DNA from: Nitrospira sp.
GTDB taxonomy: Bacteria; Nitrospirota; Nitrospiria; Nitrospirales; Nitrospiraceae
Direction: 5' to 3'
Assembly (NCBI GenBank): GCA_015904075.1
Contig: JABMDH010000018.1
Span: 24,585 to 39,490, forward strand
DNA: 14,906 bases
Every line of letters begins with the position of its first letter. The stretch's first letter is position 1. Position numbers and translations under genes: made by a program. Below the pieces are notes generated by a model. It was given only the letters and a program-made list of their open reading frames with translations. It was not told the origin of the DNA and did no database searches. Shown piece after piece: positions 1 through 6,257 of this stretch.

Positions 1-10
1 TCAATGGCAA

Positions 11-42
11 CTGGGGGGGCGTATTGTCATACGCCCCCCCAG
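11..42 (-). terminator. 13-bp GC-rich stem-loop downstream of pstS
   Basis: Positions 11-23 and 30-42 are perfect inverted repeats: a 13-bp stem with a run of seven G:C pairs and a 6-nt loop. It begins 32 nt after the pstS stop codon. Neither strand carries a T-run after the stem, so it is not a textbook intrinsic terminator. Strong stem-loops behind periplasmic binding-protein genes often stabilise the upstream mRNA or reduce read-through into the permease genes. Either role would fit here, but the sequence beyond position 1 is not visible. Confidence 0.55.
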
Positions 43-74
43 AGGGAGAGAGACCCGGAACGTGATCAGCGTCG

Positions 75-1067
75 CTATTCAAGCTTCGGCAGCTCTTTCT
101 CGATCGTGCTGGTATTCAACGGGAAAAATCCATCCTTGATCACGACCTGCTGTCCTTCTTTGCTGTAGATGAACTTGATGAACTCTTTGACGATCGGATC
201 AAGTGGCTTGTTGGGCACCTTGTTCACATACAGATAGAGATGCCGCCAGAGCGGGTAGGACCCATTGTCTGCATTTTGTTGGCTCGCCTCCTTAAACGGC
301 GCACCCTCTTTTTCGGCTAGCGGTACCGCCCGCACGTTCGATGTGAGATACCCGATGCCGCTATAGCCGATGCCGGCTTGATCTTCGCTCACACTTTGGA
401 CCACAGAAGCGGACCCAGGCTGTTCCTTGACTTCATCCTTGAAATCGCCGTTCTTGAGGGCATGCTCCTTGAAAAATCCGTAGGTGCCGGAGGCTGAGTT
501 CCGGCCATAGATGCTGATGGGATTGCCGCCCAACTCGCCATCCACCCCAGCCTGGTTCCACGACTGAATGTTCTCCTTGTAGCCCCAGCGCCGGCTCTTC
601 GAAAAAATCGCATCGACTTGTCCCATCGTGAGGCCCTGGACGGGATTGTCCTTGTTGACATAGACGGCAAGCGCGTCGATAGCGACCGGGACAGCGGTGG
701 GTTTGTATCTGAATTTCTTTTCGAAGGCATCGATCTCAGTGTTTTTCATCGTGCGAGACATCGGTCCGAGCTGCGCCGTGCCCTCGATCAAGGCAGGAGG
801 CGCGGTGCTGGATCCCTTGCCTTCGATCTGGATTTTGACGTTCGGGTACTGCTTGCGAAATCCTTCGGCCCAGAGGGTCATCAAATTATTGAGCGTATCC
901 GAACCAATGCTATTGAGATTGCCGGATACTCCACTGACCTTGACGTAGCCTTTCAATGTTGGATCGAGCGTAATCGGGGCGTCGGCATAGGCCGATGGGA
1001 GTCCCGTAGCAAAAACCCCAAAAAGCGCGACGCAACCTAGACTGGACCTAGCAGCTGATATGTTCAT
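75..1067 (-). CDS. pstS: PstS, periplasmic phosphate-binding protein of the Pst ABC transporter
   Basis: The 330-aa protein captures inorganic phosphate in the periplasm and hands it to the PstCAB permease. It has a Sec signal peptide with a likely cleavage site after an AYA motif near residue 28. The phosphate-ligand motifs of the family follow: [18 protein letters not shown] and the RNSASGT loop. The longest frame starts at a GTG at 1073, but AAGGAG overlaps that GTG and lies 5 nt before the ATG at 1067, so the ATG is chosen. Upstream there is an 11-bp-phased GTAAC array (1114-1151), and 163 nt upstream ends a phosphate-type porin gene on the same strand, so phosphate-starvation induction is expected. 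The permease genes would lie past position 1 and are not seen. Confidence 0.95.
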   Translation of the reverse strand: MNISAARSSLGCVALFGVFATGLPSAYADAPITLDPTLKGYVKVSGVSGNLNSIGSDTLNNLMTLWAEGFRKQYPNVKIQIEGKGSSTAPPALIEGTAQLGPMSRTMKNTEIDAFEKKFRYKPTAVPVAIDALAVYVNKDNPVQGLTMGQVDAIFSKSRRWGYKENIQSWNQAGVDGELGGNPISIYGRNSASGTYGFFKEHALKNGDFKDEVKEQPGSASVVQSVSEDQAGIGYSGIGYLTSNVRAVPLAEKEGAPFKEASQQNADNGSYPLWRHLYLYVNKVPNKPLDPIVKEFIKFIYSKEGQQVVIKDGFFPLNTSTIEKELPKLE

Positions 1068-1113
1068 TGACACTCCTTTCCTAATTTCCTCATCGTAAGC
1101 ATGACCGCATCTT

Positions 1114-1151
1114 ATTACCAGAGCGTTACACCAATGTTACATCGGTGTTAC
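1114..1151 (-). promoter_or_regulatory. Probable Pho box array upstream of pstS
   Basis: Read on the minus strand, the pentamers GTAAC (1151-1147), GTAAC (1140-1136), GTAAC (1129-1125) and GTAAT (1118-1114) recur at exactly 11-bp steps. Known PhoB/PhoP operators are direct repeats with an 11-bp period (CTGTCAT-type in Escherichia, TTAACA-type in Bacillus). The array ends 46 nt before the pstS start. A weak -10-like TACGAT lies at 1092-1097. Assignment to a PhoB-like regulator is inference from phasing and from the two flanking phosphate genes. Confidence 0.75.
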
Positions 1152-1188
1152 GCCGAGCTAATTCCAGGACTTTCCCATGCCTTCTGGT

Positions 1189-1212
1189 GAAGAAGACAGG
1201 TTTCGTCTCTTC
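1189..1212 (-). terminator. Weak stem-loop after the porin gene
   Basis: GAAG (1189-1192) plus AGAC (1194-1197) pair with GTCT (1205-1208) plus CTTC (1209-1212), giving an 8-bp stem with one bulged A and a 7-nt loop. It lies 17 nt beyond the porin stop codon and upstream of the pstS operator. There is no T-run. It may mark the 3' end of the porin mRNA; the call is tentative. Confidence 0.3.
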
Positions 1213-1229
1213 CGTTAAACTGATCAACG

Positions 1230-2576
1230 TTAAAAATTCCACTGCAATTGCGTACGGACAATATCCCCCTCGCGGATCGCATAGGGTGCAGTTTGTGTAT
1301 CTGTACGTCTGCTCTTGGCATAAGCAATCGTGAACTCTAAGGATTTGGTGAATTGCCACTCGGCCCCGACTTCCCATTCCCGGACCACATTAAAGGGCGC
1401 ATTGGTCCGATGCTTCTTCCCGCCACTGTATTCTTGGTACCGGACATAGGGGATCACGCTGGTCAACCACGGCTGATTCACGTCCCACTTATACATTCCT
1501 TGGACATAGCCGCCCTGGATGTTCCCTTCCCCAATGAGTGTCCTGGTAGCGTTCAACTGAGGACCATTGCCCCAATTCCACTCAGCTTGAAAACCGATTG
1601 GCTGAGGATAGAGTACAAAATGGACGCCGACCCGCTCGTCGAGGATATTCCCGTTATTTTCGCGTAAAGGAGTCCCAGCTGGGAGGCCGGTCCCTGAGGC
1701 TGTCCCGACATTGAATGATCCACGGTAGGCGTCGACGCCAAACTGGATAATCTGCCCATACGGCAACTCCATGGGATAGGTGGCATGCACAACGACGTGT
1801 TTATTGTCGTTCCGTTCAGAGACATTGATCGTCTGGCCATTGTAAACCCCGATACCTAAAACGCCATAGTCGCCGGATCCCTTGAGACCAGAGTCGACCA
1901 GCTTTTTAAATAGTTTTCTGGTCTCCTTGGGCGTGTAGTACATGAACAGCCCGAGATCGCGCTCGCCATTCACCGCACTATTGATCGCGTCGCTTCGGTC
2001 GAACGCCAGCCGATTTTGACTGGACTGCAGATTTTCGAATCCAAACGGCACCTTCGATTGCCCGATGCGAAGCCGCAATTCCTTTTCCTCCAGGAACAGA
2101 AACGGCACAGGCATGAAGACATCGGCATAGGCGTCTCGAAGTTGGGCGAAGTTATTACTCCCATCTCCTGTCGTACCGGGAACAGCGCCTGAGAACTCCG
2201 TCTGAGTATAAAAGGACATCCAATCAGTGATATCTCCGGAAATGATGAGGCGGGTCCGGCGGAGGGCGAAGCCCGTATTATCCCGAATGGTGTTATCGTA
2301 TTCACTGCGTATGGATTTATCTCCGGGGAGATAGCTATAGCGGCCCTGGACATAGCCTCGTATGCTGACCTTATCGAACCATTTCTTGATCGACGCTTTC
2401 TCTGCAATGATTGCATCATCTCTTTCATGCTCGGCTTTCAACTTCAGCCATTCTTCTTTCGTGATCTGTCCCTTCTCATACAGAAGATCTTCAACACTGG
2501 CTTGAGCCATGTTGGCCTGAACCATCAACCCGAAACTGATCACACAGGCTGTCATTGCTAACCGCCATCGTTTCAT
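1230..2576 (-). CDS. Phosphate-selective porin, OprO/OprP family
   Basis: A 448-aa outer-membrane beta-barrel protein that should let phosphate or other anions into the periplasm. Seen in the sequence: a signal peptide of about 26 residues ending AQA; a charged, helix-prone segment around residues 28-65 that could form the periplasmic trimer coiled coil; then alternating amphipathic strands rich in Tyr/Trp/Phe; and a C-terminal Phe (QLQWNF), the usual outer-membrane assembly signal. GGAGGT lies 6 nt before the ATG. Length and strand pattern match the Porin_O_P family. The neighbouring pstS and the 11-bp-phased TAAC repeats upstream argue for phosphate rather than general anion selectivity, but the selectivity is inferred. 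Confidence 0.88.
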   Translation of the reverse strand: MKRWRLAMTACVISFGLMVQANMAQASVEDLLYEKGQITKEEWLKLKAEHERDDAIIAEKASIKKWFDKVSIRGYVQGRYSYLPGDKSIRSEYDNTIRDNTGFALRRTRLIISGDITDWMSFYTQTEFSGAVPGTTGDGSNNFAQLRDAYADVFMPVPFLFLEEKELRLRIGQSKVPFGFENLQSSQNRLAFDRSDAINSAVNGERDLGLFMYYTPKETRKLFKKLVDSGLKGSGDYGVLGIGVYNGQTINVSERNDNKHVVVHATYPMELPYGQIIQFGVDAYRGSFNVGTASGTGLPAGTPLRENNGNILDERVGVHFVLYPQPIGFQAEWNWGNGPQLNATRTLIGEGNIQGGYVQGMYKWDVNQPWLTSVIPYVRYQEYSGGKKHRTNAPFNVVREWEVGAEWQFTKSLEFTIAYAKSRRTDTQTAPYAIREGDIVRTQLQWNF

Positions 2577-2656
2577 TCGACCACCTCCCCAATAAAGATA
2601 TACGCCGTTTTTGATCTACAACTGTGGCCAGATTAGCAAACAAGAATTAAGGTGGT

Positions 2657-2683
2657 GCTATCGGCTGGTTACAAAAGTGTTAA
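2657..2683 (-). promoter_or_regulatory. Probable Pho box upstream of the porin gene
   Basis: On the minus strand TTAAC (2683-2679) and GTAAC (2672-2668) are spaced 11 bp. A degenerate third unit ATAGC (2661-2657) keeps the same phase. This is the same motif and period as the array before pstS. It lies 80 nt upstream of the porin start and 53 nt upstream of the divergent gene at 2737, so it could in principle affect both. Confidence 0.6.
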
Positions 2684-2736
2684 GTATCGTTGTGCACGCC
2701 TGTACGATGTAGCGTTCGAGGAGTCTGGCTACTGAG

Positions 2737-3174
2737 ATGATGAACAAACCATTAAATTCTAACGAGCCCAGTCATACCGAGCCTCCGCTCTGGTCAATAG
2801 GGCTGGCAGTCGCCGTCATACTGGGCGCTCCTCTGGTGTTATACTCGCTCGCCCCAACCGGTCCGCTTCGTGAAGGCGACACAGCATTTTCAGACGGCCA
2901 ACAACGCGTACGCCTCACAACTCCCACCGCAGAACCGCGTCTACAGCCAGGAGACACCTGCCTGCTCGACCCCAATAGCCCTCTGATCATCGTTCACACT
3001 CCAAATGGCCAACCGGAGGGGTCGATCATCGCGCTGGTACAGGGCAATCCAGCGACAGAATGGCCTTTCTGTCCACTGCATGCAGAGGTCCTGATGCGGG
3101 CACACCAATTATTCCAGAAGCCTGCGCTTCTGACAGAAATCCAGACGATGCTGGCCGGACGATGGGGTCGATAA
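2737..3174 (+). CDS. Membrane-anchored protein of unknown function
   Basis: A 145-aa protein I do not recognise. Residues 1-17 are polar and probably cytoplasmic. A single hydrophobic span covers about residues 19-42 (GLAVAVILGAPLVLYSL). The remaining roughly 100 residues would lie in the periplasm, with a PGD-type turn, two Cys residues and a Trp/Pro-containing segment before a helical C-terminus. ATG ATG codons stand in tandem at 2737 and 2740; the nearest purine-rich site, GAGGAG at 2718-2723, is 13 nt from the first, which is long. The gene is divergent from the porin and converges on msrA with only 10 nt between stop codons. Confidence 0.75.
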   Translation: MMNKPLNSNEPSHTEPPLWSIGLAVAVILGAPLVLYSLAPTGPLREGDTAFSDGQQRVRLTTPTAEPRLQPGDTCLLDPNSPLIIVHTPNGQPEGSIIALVQGNPATEWPFCPLHAEVLMRAHQLFQKPALLTEIQTMLAGRWGR

Positions 3175-3184
3175 GGGGGTACGA

Positions 3185-3736
3185 CTAGGCTTTTAACAGA
3201 GAGGTAAACTTCTGCCGGAACTTTGCAACCTTGGGACCGACGACGAACTGACAGTAGCCTTGGAAGGGATTTCGAACAAAATACTCTTGATGATAAGCTT
3301 CAGCTTCGTACCATTGTGCAGCCGGCACAACCTCCGTCACGATGGGAGCAGGATACAGCCGTTCCTGTTCAATCTTTTTGATCAATGTGTCGGCTATGTG
3401 GCACTGAACAGGCGTGTGATAAAAGATCGCCGAGCGGTACTGTGTCCCGATATCATTCCCTTGACGATTCCGCGTAGTGGGATCGTGGATCAGGAAGAAG
3501 ATTTCAAGCAGCTCACCGTACGAGATGACGTGCGGATCGAAGGTGACTCGAACGGCTTCCGCATGACCGGTACGGCCGCTACACACCGCTTCATACGAAG
3601 GATCAACGACAGCACCGCCCATATACCCTGATTCGACGGATTCAACCCCCCGAACCTGGTCATAGACTGCCTCTAAACACCAGAAGCAGCCGCCTGCGAC
3701 AGTGCCGACCTCCCGTTCAAGTTGAGCTGATGGCAT
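3185..3736 (-). CDS. msrA: MsrA, peptide methionine-(S)-S-oxide reductase
   Basis: The 183-aa enzyme reduces methionine-S-sulfoxide in proteins using a catalytic cysteine recycled by thioredoxin. The GCFWC motif sits at residues 16-20 with Cys17 as the nucleophile. The family segments SGYMGG, GHAEAV, NDIGTQYRSA and the C-terminal GYC...KVAKFR block all follow; the Cys in GYC is the likely resolving residue. The frame is open up to a GTG at 3760, but GAGGAG lies 7 nt before the ATG at 3736, giving a normal-length protein. There is no signal peptide, so it acts in the cytoplasm. A 53-aa acidic gene ends 44 nt upstream on the same strand and may be co-transcribed. Confidence 0.95.
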   Translation of the reverse strand: MPSAQLEREVGTVAGGCFWCLEAVYDQVRGVESVESGYMGGAVVDPSYEAVCSGRTGHAEAVRVTFDPHVISYGELLEIFFLIHDPTTRNRQGNDIGTQYRSAIFYHTPVQCHIADTLIKKIEQERLYPAPIVTEVVPAAQWYEAEAYHQEYFVRNPFQGYCQFVVGPKVAKFRQKFTSLLKA

Positions 3737-3780
3737 TCCCATTCTCCTCACACCATTCACGCCCTATTCCAGGCGGTGAA

Positions 3781-3942
3781 TTACTCGTCCTCTTCTTCCT
3801 CGATATCCTCAATCCCCTCGTAACTCATCTCTGGGAATGCAGCCGCTGCCTTTTCGCAGGCGGTTTCGACCATTTCTTCGGCATCTTCTGCCGAGTCTGC
3901 ATCGACCAAAAACTTCACCGTAATTGCATACCGTTGTTCCAC
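3781..3942 (-). CDS. Small acidic protein, 53 aa, unknown function
   Basis: A short frame starts with GTG at 3942 and has a strong ribosome binding site, AAGGAG, 6 nt upstream. The product begins MEQRYAITVKFLVDADSAED, which reads as a beta strand followed by an Ala/Glu-rich helix, then a short Tyr-Glu segment and a tail of almost only Asp and Glu (EEEEDE). About two residues in five are acidic. The order strand-helix-strand resembles half of a ferredoxin-like fold. The wobble positions and the ribosome site make it look genuinely coding. It lies 44 nt upstream of msrA on the same strand, so an operon is likely. No family is recognised. Confidence 0.7.
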   Translation of the reverse strand: MEQRYAITVKFLVDADSAEDAEEMVETACEKAAAAFPEMSYEGIEDIEEEEDE

Positions 3943-4093
3943 CGCTCACTCCTTTCTCTGCCTGCTCCCCGGAATCGCTCAGACGAATATTCCGGGCGTT
4001 GTTGTACAATCTCATCGTGAAAGAGGGCACCCATACAGGTGGCTCTGTCATGGAGGGCCGTACTTTCTGACAGATGCAACCGCTGTGTCAACT

Positions 4094-4204
4094 ATGGCAA
4101 CCGGAAAGTGGCTCAAGGAAGAAATTGGCGCGGCAGGAATCGCAGCACGAGCACTGACTCAGAGGAAAGACGGAACGATTATTCCTCACATTCTAAATCT
4201 TTGA
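4094..4204 (+). CDS. Possible 36-aa ORF, perhaps a gene remnant
   Basis: A plus-strand frame from ATG 4094 gives a plausible protein-like product (MATGKWLKEEIGAAGIAARA, then a basic stretch) ending at TGA 4204. The same frame stays open upstream for over 100 nt without an ATG (…GGPYFLTDATAVST). There is no ribosome site at 4094. An ATG at 4050 in another frame does have AGGTGG 7 nt before it but stops after six codons. One base change in frame near 4063-4068 would fuse the two. It overlaps the convergent pilZ gene by 26 nt. It could be a frameshifted small gene or chance. Confidence 0.25.
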   Translation: MATGKWLKEEIGAAGIAARALTQRKDGTIIPHILNL

Positions 4205-4574
4205 GGATGGTCTCGATCTTTGATACCTCTGCTGGAGAAATTCGTGTAAAGGCGAGTCCGAAGGTATTACCTTCAACCCAGCGGACCGTGGCTTCGTCGA
4301 TCCGTAGCGGCCAATCCAATCCCGGCACATGGAGCCGGCATTCGAATATCGCCCCTTGCACAACCTTCATGTCGCTTTCGATCTTGCACCCGCCGGAGGA
4401 AATGTCGAGCGTCCGGCCTTGCCCCTCCTTATTCTGGCCGGATAAGCTACTGCGAAATTGAGCCGTGAAACGTGGCTGAATACGCCGTTCATGCGACGAG
4501 GGCTTGGCAGGAACCTGCTCGACACCCTCCGACTTGAAGAGCGCGCTGAGTTTTTTTAGAGCGTGTGCCGTCAT
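4179..4574 (-). CDS. PilZ-domain protein (probable cyclic di-GMP receptor)
   Basis: The 131-aa protein is essentially one PilZ domain after a short N-terminal helix (residues 1-25). The c-di-GMP-binding signatures are present: the RRxxxR box at residues 30-35 and DISSGG (D57, S59, G62). Binding of cyclic di-GMP is therefore expected; the downstream target is unknown. Stand-alone PilZ proteins typically regulate motility, exopolysaccharide or transcription through partner contact. The frame extends to a GTG at 4586, but GGAGG lies 5 nt before the ATG at 4574, which is preferred. pal lies upstream on the same strand, separated by a large hairpin (4612-4657), so the two are probably separate transcripts. 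Confidence 0.9.
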   Translation of the reverse strand: MTAHALKKLSALFKSEGVEQVPAKPSSHERRIQPRFTAQFRSSLSGQNKEGQGRTLDISSGGCKIESDMKVVQGAIFECRLHVPGLDWPLRIDEATVRWVEGNTFGLAFTRISPAEVSKIETILKDLECEE

Positions 4575-4611
4575 CCCTCCCTCCACCTTCCAGACGAGCT
4601 ATCGAAACAGA

Positions 4612-4657
4612 TCGGCAGACCTCTCGCAAATCGTTATTCGCGAGAGAAATCTGCCGA
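4612..4657 (-). terminator. Large hairpin between pal and pilZ
   Basis: TCGGCAGA (4612-4619) pairs with TCTGCCGA (4650-4657). Inside it CTCTCGC (4621-4627) pairs with GCGAGAG (4640-4646), then AAT with ATT around a CGTT loop. This makes 18 bp in three blocks with small internal loops. On the minus strand it follows the pal stop by 33 nt and is trailed by a weak T-rich stretch (TCTGTTTCG). It most likely terminates pal transcription or protects its 3' end. Confidence 0.55.
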
Positions 4658-4690
4658 AAGAATCACACCAACCATCACTGGCGATACGGC

Positions 4691-5308
4691 TTACTTCTTT
4701 ATATTGAGCAACATATGCCCGCGACGGTTCTGCTGGTAGCACGATTCATCGTGATCGGAACAGAACGGCCGCTCCTTGCCGAAGGATACGATCGCTACCT
4801 GTTTCTCGTTCACACCCGACTCAATAAGATAACTACGGGCGGCTTTTGCCCGCTTGTCACCCAGCACCAGGTTATAGTCGCTGGTGCCTCGCTCATCACA
4901 ATGTCCTTCAACCCGCAGGACTGCTCCCGGATGTCCCTTGAGGTAGGCCGCATCAAGATTGAGTGCCTCCATCGCGGCATCTGCCACGGCCCATTGGTCG
5001 TACCCGAAGAACACATCCTGAAGGCCTGCCTCCATTGCCGCTTTTTCCGCTGCTTTCTCTTCTTTGGTGAGCTCGACCCGCCGTTGAGCGTTTCGATTCA
5101 TCGACGTAGAGAATCCCCCTTGCCCCAGACGCTCTTCCGATGGATTCTTGGAGAAACCACTCAACTCGCCACTTGAACCACCACGAGAGATTTGAGGAAT
5201 AGCCCCGTCGCCGTCGGACTGGAGCCACTTCGTCCCGCACCCTTGACTAGAGAGGACCAGCATTCCCATGACGACCATGGCTCCGGACTTCGCAATCATT
5301 CTATTCAT
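4691..5308 (-). CDS. pal: Pal, peptidoglycan-associated outer-membrane lipoprotein
   Basis: The 205-aa protein anchors the outer membrane to peptidoglycan and works with the Tol complex. A hydrophobic signal ends in the lipobox-like SSQGC with Cys24 as the lipidation site; the -3 to -1 residues are looser than the consensus. A Gly/Ser-rich linker and a charged helix (residues about 78-95) precede the OmpA-like domain (about 98-203), with VEGHCDERG, the NLVLGDKRAKAA helix carrying the peptidoglycan-contacting Asp and Arg, and a C-terminal QQNRR segment. The frame opens at 5338, but GAGGAG is 7 nt before the ATG at 5308 and this start begins a normal signal peptide. tolB is not adjacent, unlike in enterobacteria. 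Confidence 0.93.
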   Translation of the reverse strand: MNRMIAKSGAMVVMGMLVLSSQGCGTKWLQSDGDGAIPQISRGGSSGELSGFSKNPSEERLGQGGFSTSMNRNAQRRVELTKEEKAAEKAAMEAGLQDVFFGYDQWAVADAAMEALNLDAAYLKGHPGAVLRVEGHCDERGTSDYNLVLGDKRAKAARSYLIESGVNEKQVAIVSFGKERPFCSDHDESCYQQNRRGHMLLNIKK

Positions 5309-5707
5309 GACTTCTCTCCTCTGAATGAAGTTATGCAACTAGCCGTTCACCTTGTTCACGAGCCTGCGACCTCTATGATCGGCACTTCGCGCGCCCCCAG
5401 AGGGCACATCAAATATAGCACCGATGCCGAAATCCGCATGATTCGCCGGATTGTCTATGCACGAACGGAGCGCCTGTGTAGTTTCAATGACTTATGAGAT
5501 TGCTAACAGGGAGGGGGTGCTGATGTCGTGCCCGTCGTATCTTTTTCACGGGGCACACGTACAGACTGGGCGGCTCAGAAAAAATGGAAGAACTCTACCG
5601 CAGCGGATGCACTAAGACCTTCCCGAAAAACAAGCACGACAAAAACGCACACGAAAAATGAGCGCGCAGCCGCCAAACAAGAAAACCCACGGCGCCATCG
5701 GCACTGT
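5309..5707. other. Gene-poor stretch upstream of pal
   Basis: No well-supported gene is seen. The pal promoter should lie here; a TATATT hexamer on the minus strand near 5410-5420 is a possible -10 but has no good -35. On the plus strand an ATG at 5523 follows AGGGAGG by 8 nt and opens a 30-codon frame to 5615. An overlapping frame from GTG 5528 is longer and Lys/Arg/Thr-rich but runs antisense into the small membrane gene at 5708. Neither product resembles a known family. Both are recorded as doubtful. Confidence 0.3.
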
Positions 5708-5854
5708 TCAATTGCTAGCGATTCGCTTCCGGTCAGACCAGCGGACCGGTTGCAAGACAGTTCCCAATGCCGCGATCGCGCAAATGAACAGCAGCATCGC
5801 CAGAACTGCCACTAAAAAGAATCCTGCCTTCATGTCGTGCATCACAGGGATCAT
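5708..5854 (-). CDS. Small single-span membrane protein, 48 aa
   Basis: A short frame from ATG 5854 to TGA 5708 is preceded by a strong purine-rich ribosome site (GGAGG about 8 nt upstream). The product has about ten polar residues, then a continuous hydrophobic segment of roughly 22 residues (GFFLVAVLAMLLFICAIAAL), then a basic tail ending in WSDRKRIASN. The positive C-terminal tail suggests N-out, C-in topology. Length and composition resemble the small inner-membrane proteins that modulate larger complexes, but no family is recognised. It lies between tRNA-Arg and pal on the same strand. Confidence 0.6.
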   Translation of the reverse strand: MIPVMHDMKAGFFLVAVLAMLLFICAIAALGTVLQPVRWSDRKRIASN

Positions 5855-6011
5855 ACCGCCTCCCTCCTCTTGCTCGACTTATCCACTCCACCAACTGAGC
5901 CTGGAACCTATCTCGGCAAATGCCTCTGCCGACTAAACACCTGTACTTGAGTGCACACCTTGAATGTACCTCGTGCCGGAGATAAGGTCTATGCCGCTTT
6001 GGAGGGTGGCC

Positions 6012-6030
6012 CCCCATTACATAGGGGTAG
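6012..6030 (-). promoter_or_regulatory. CCCC-N8-GGGG inverted repeat, possible operator
   Basis: On the minus strand the sequence CTACCCCTATGTAATGGGG contains CCCC and GGGG arms around an 8-nt AT-rich centre. TACCCCT matches the half-site style of NarL-family regulators, and TGTAAT inside the centre could be a -10 hexamer with TTCTCA 18 nt upstream. It lies about 160 nt upstream of the 48-aa membrane gene. Function is speculative. Confidence 0.25.
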
Positions 6031-6067
6031 GAAAATCTTTGAGAATCTAGGGCAGGTCGCGCACAAT

Positions 6068-6092
6068 TCATTGATGTTATTGACATCAATGA
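6068..6092 (-). terminator. Perfect 10-bp inverted repeat just after tRNA-Arg
   Basis: TCATTGATGT (6068-6077) and ACATCAATGA (6083-6092) form a perfect 10-bp stem with a 5-nt loop, starting 13 nt beyond the tRNA CCA end. The stem is AT-rich and no T-run follows, so termination would be inefficient. It could also serve in 3'-end processing or as a protein-binding palindrome. Confidence 0.4.
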
Positions 6093-6105
6093 CAAATATC
6101 CAGTC

Positions 6106-6182
<77 letters not shown>

Positions 6183-6194
6183 ACGTGTAATACA

Positions 6195-6222
6195 TGAATC
6201 ATGTTATGAGAAGGCTTGTCAA
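6195..6222 (-). promoter_or_regulatory. Possible tRNA-Arg promoter
   Basis: On the minus strand a perfect -35 hexamer TTGACA (6222-6217) lies in the 75-nt gap between aroK and the tRNA. At 17-nt spacing the -10 would be ATTCAT, a poor match, so the call rests mainly on the -35. It would allow the tRNA to be transcribed independently of the aro operon. Confidence 0.3.
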
Positions 6223-6257
6223 GAATACGATCCGATACCACAGGCAGCATTCACCGG

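Noticed and set aside
1068..1073. GTG start for pstS
   Set aside because: It overlaps the AAGGAG ribosome site; the ATG two codons later has correct 5-nt spacing.
3809..4051. 80-aa minus-strand frame upstream of msrA
   Set aside because: Gly/Arg-rich shadow that overlaps the better-supported 53-aa gene in another frame.
4565..5176. Plus-strand 203-aa frame opposite pal
   Set aside because: Antisense shadow of a clear Pal gene; the product has no protein-like domain and there is no ribosome site.
6071..6089. FNR-type site (TTGAT…ATCAA) after the tRNA
   Set aside because: The half-sites are 9 nt apart instead of the 4 nt needed by FNR/CRP-type dimers.
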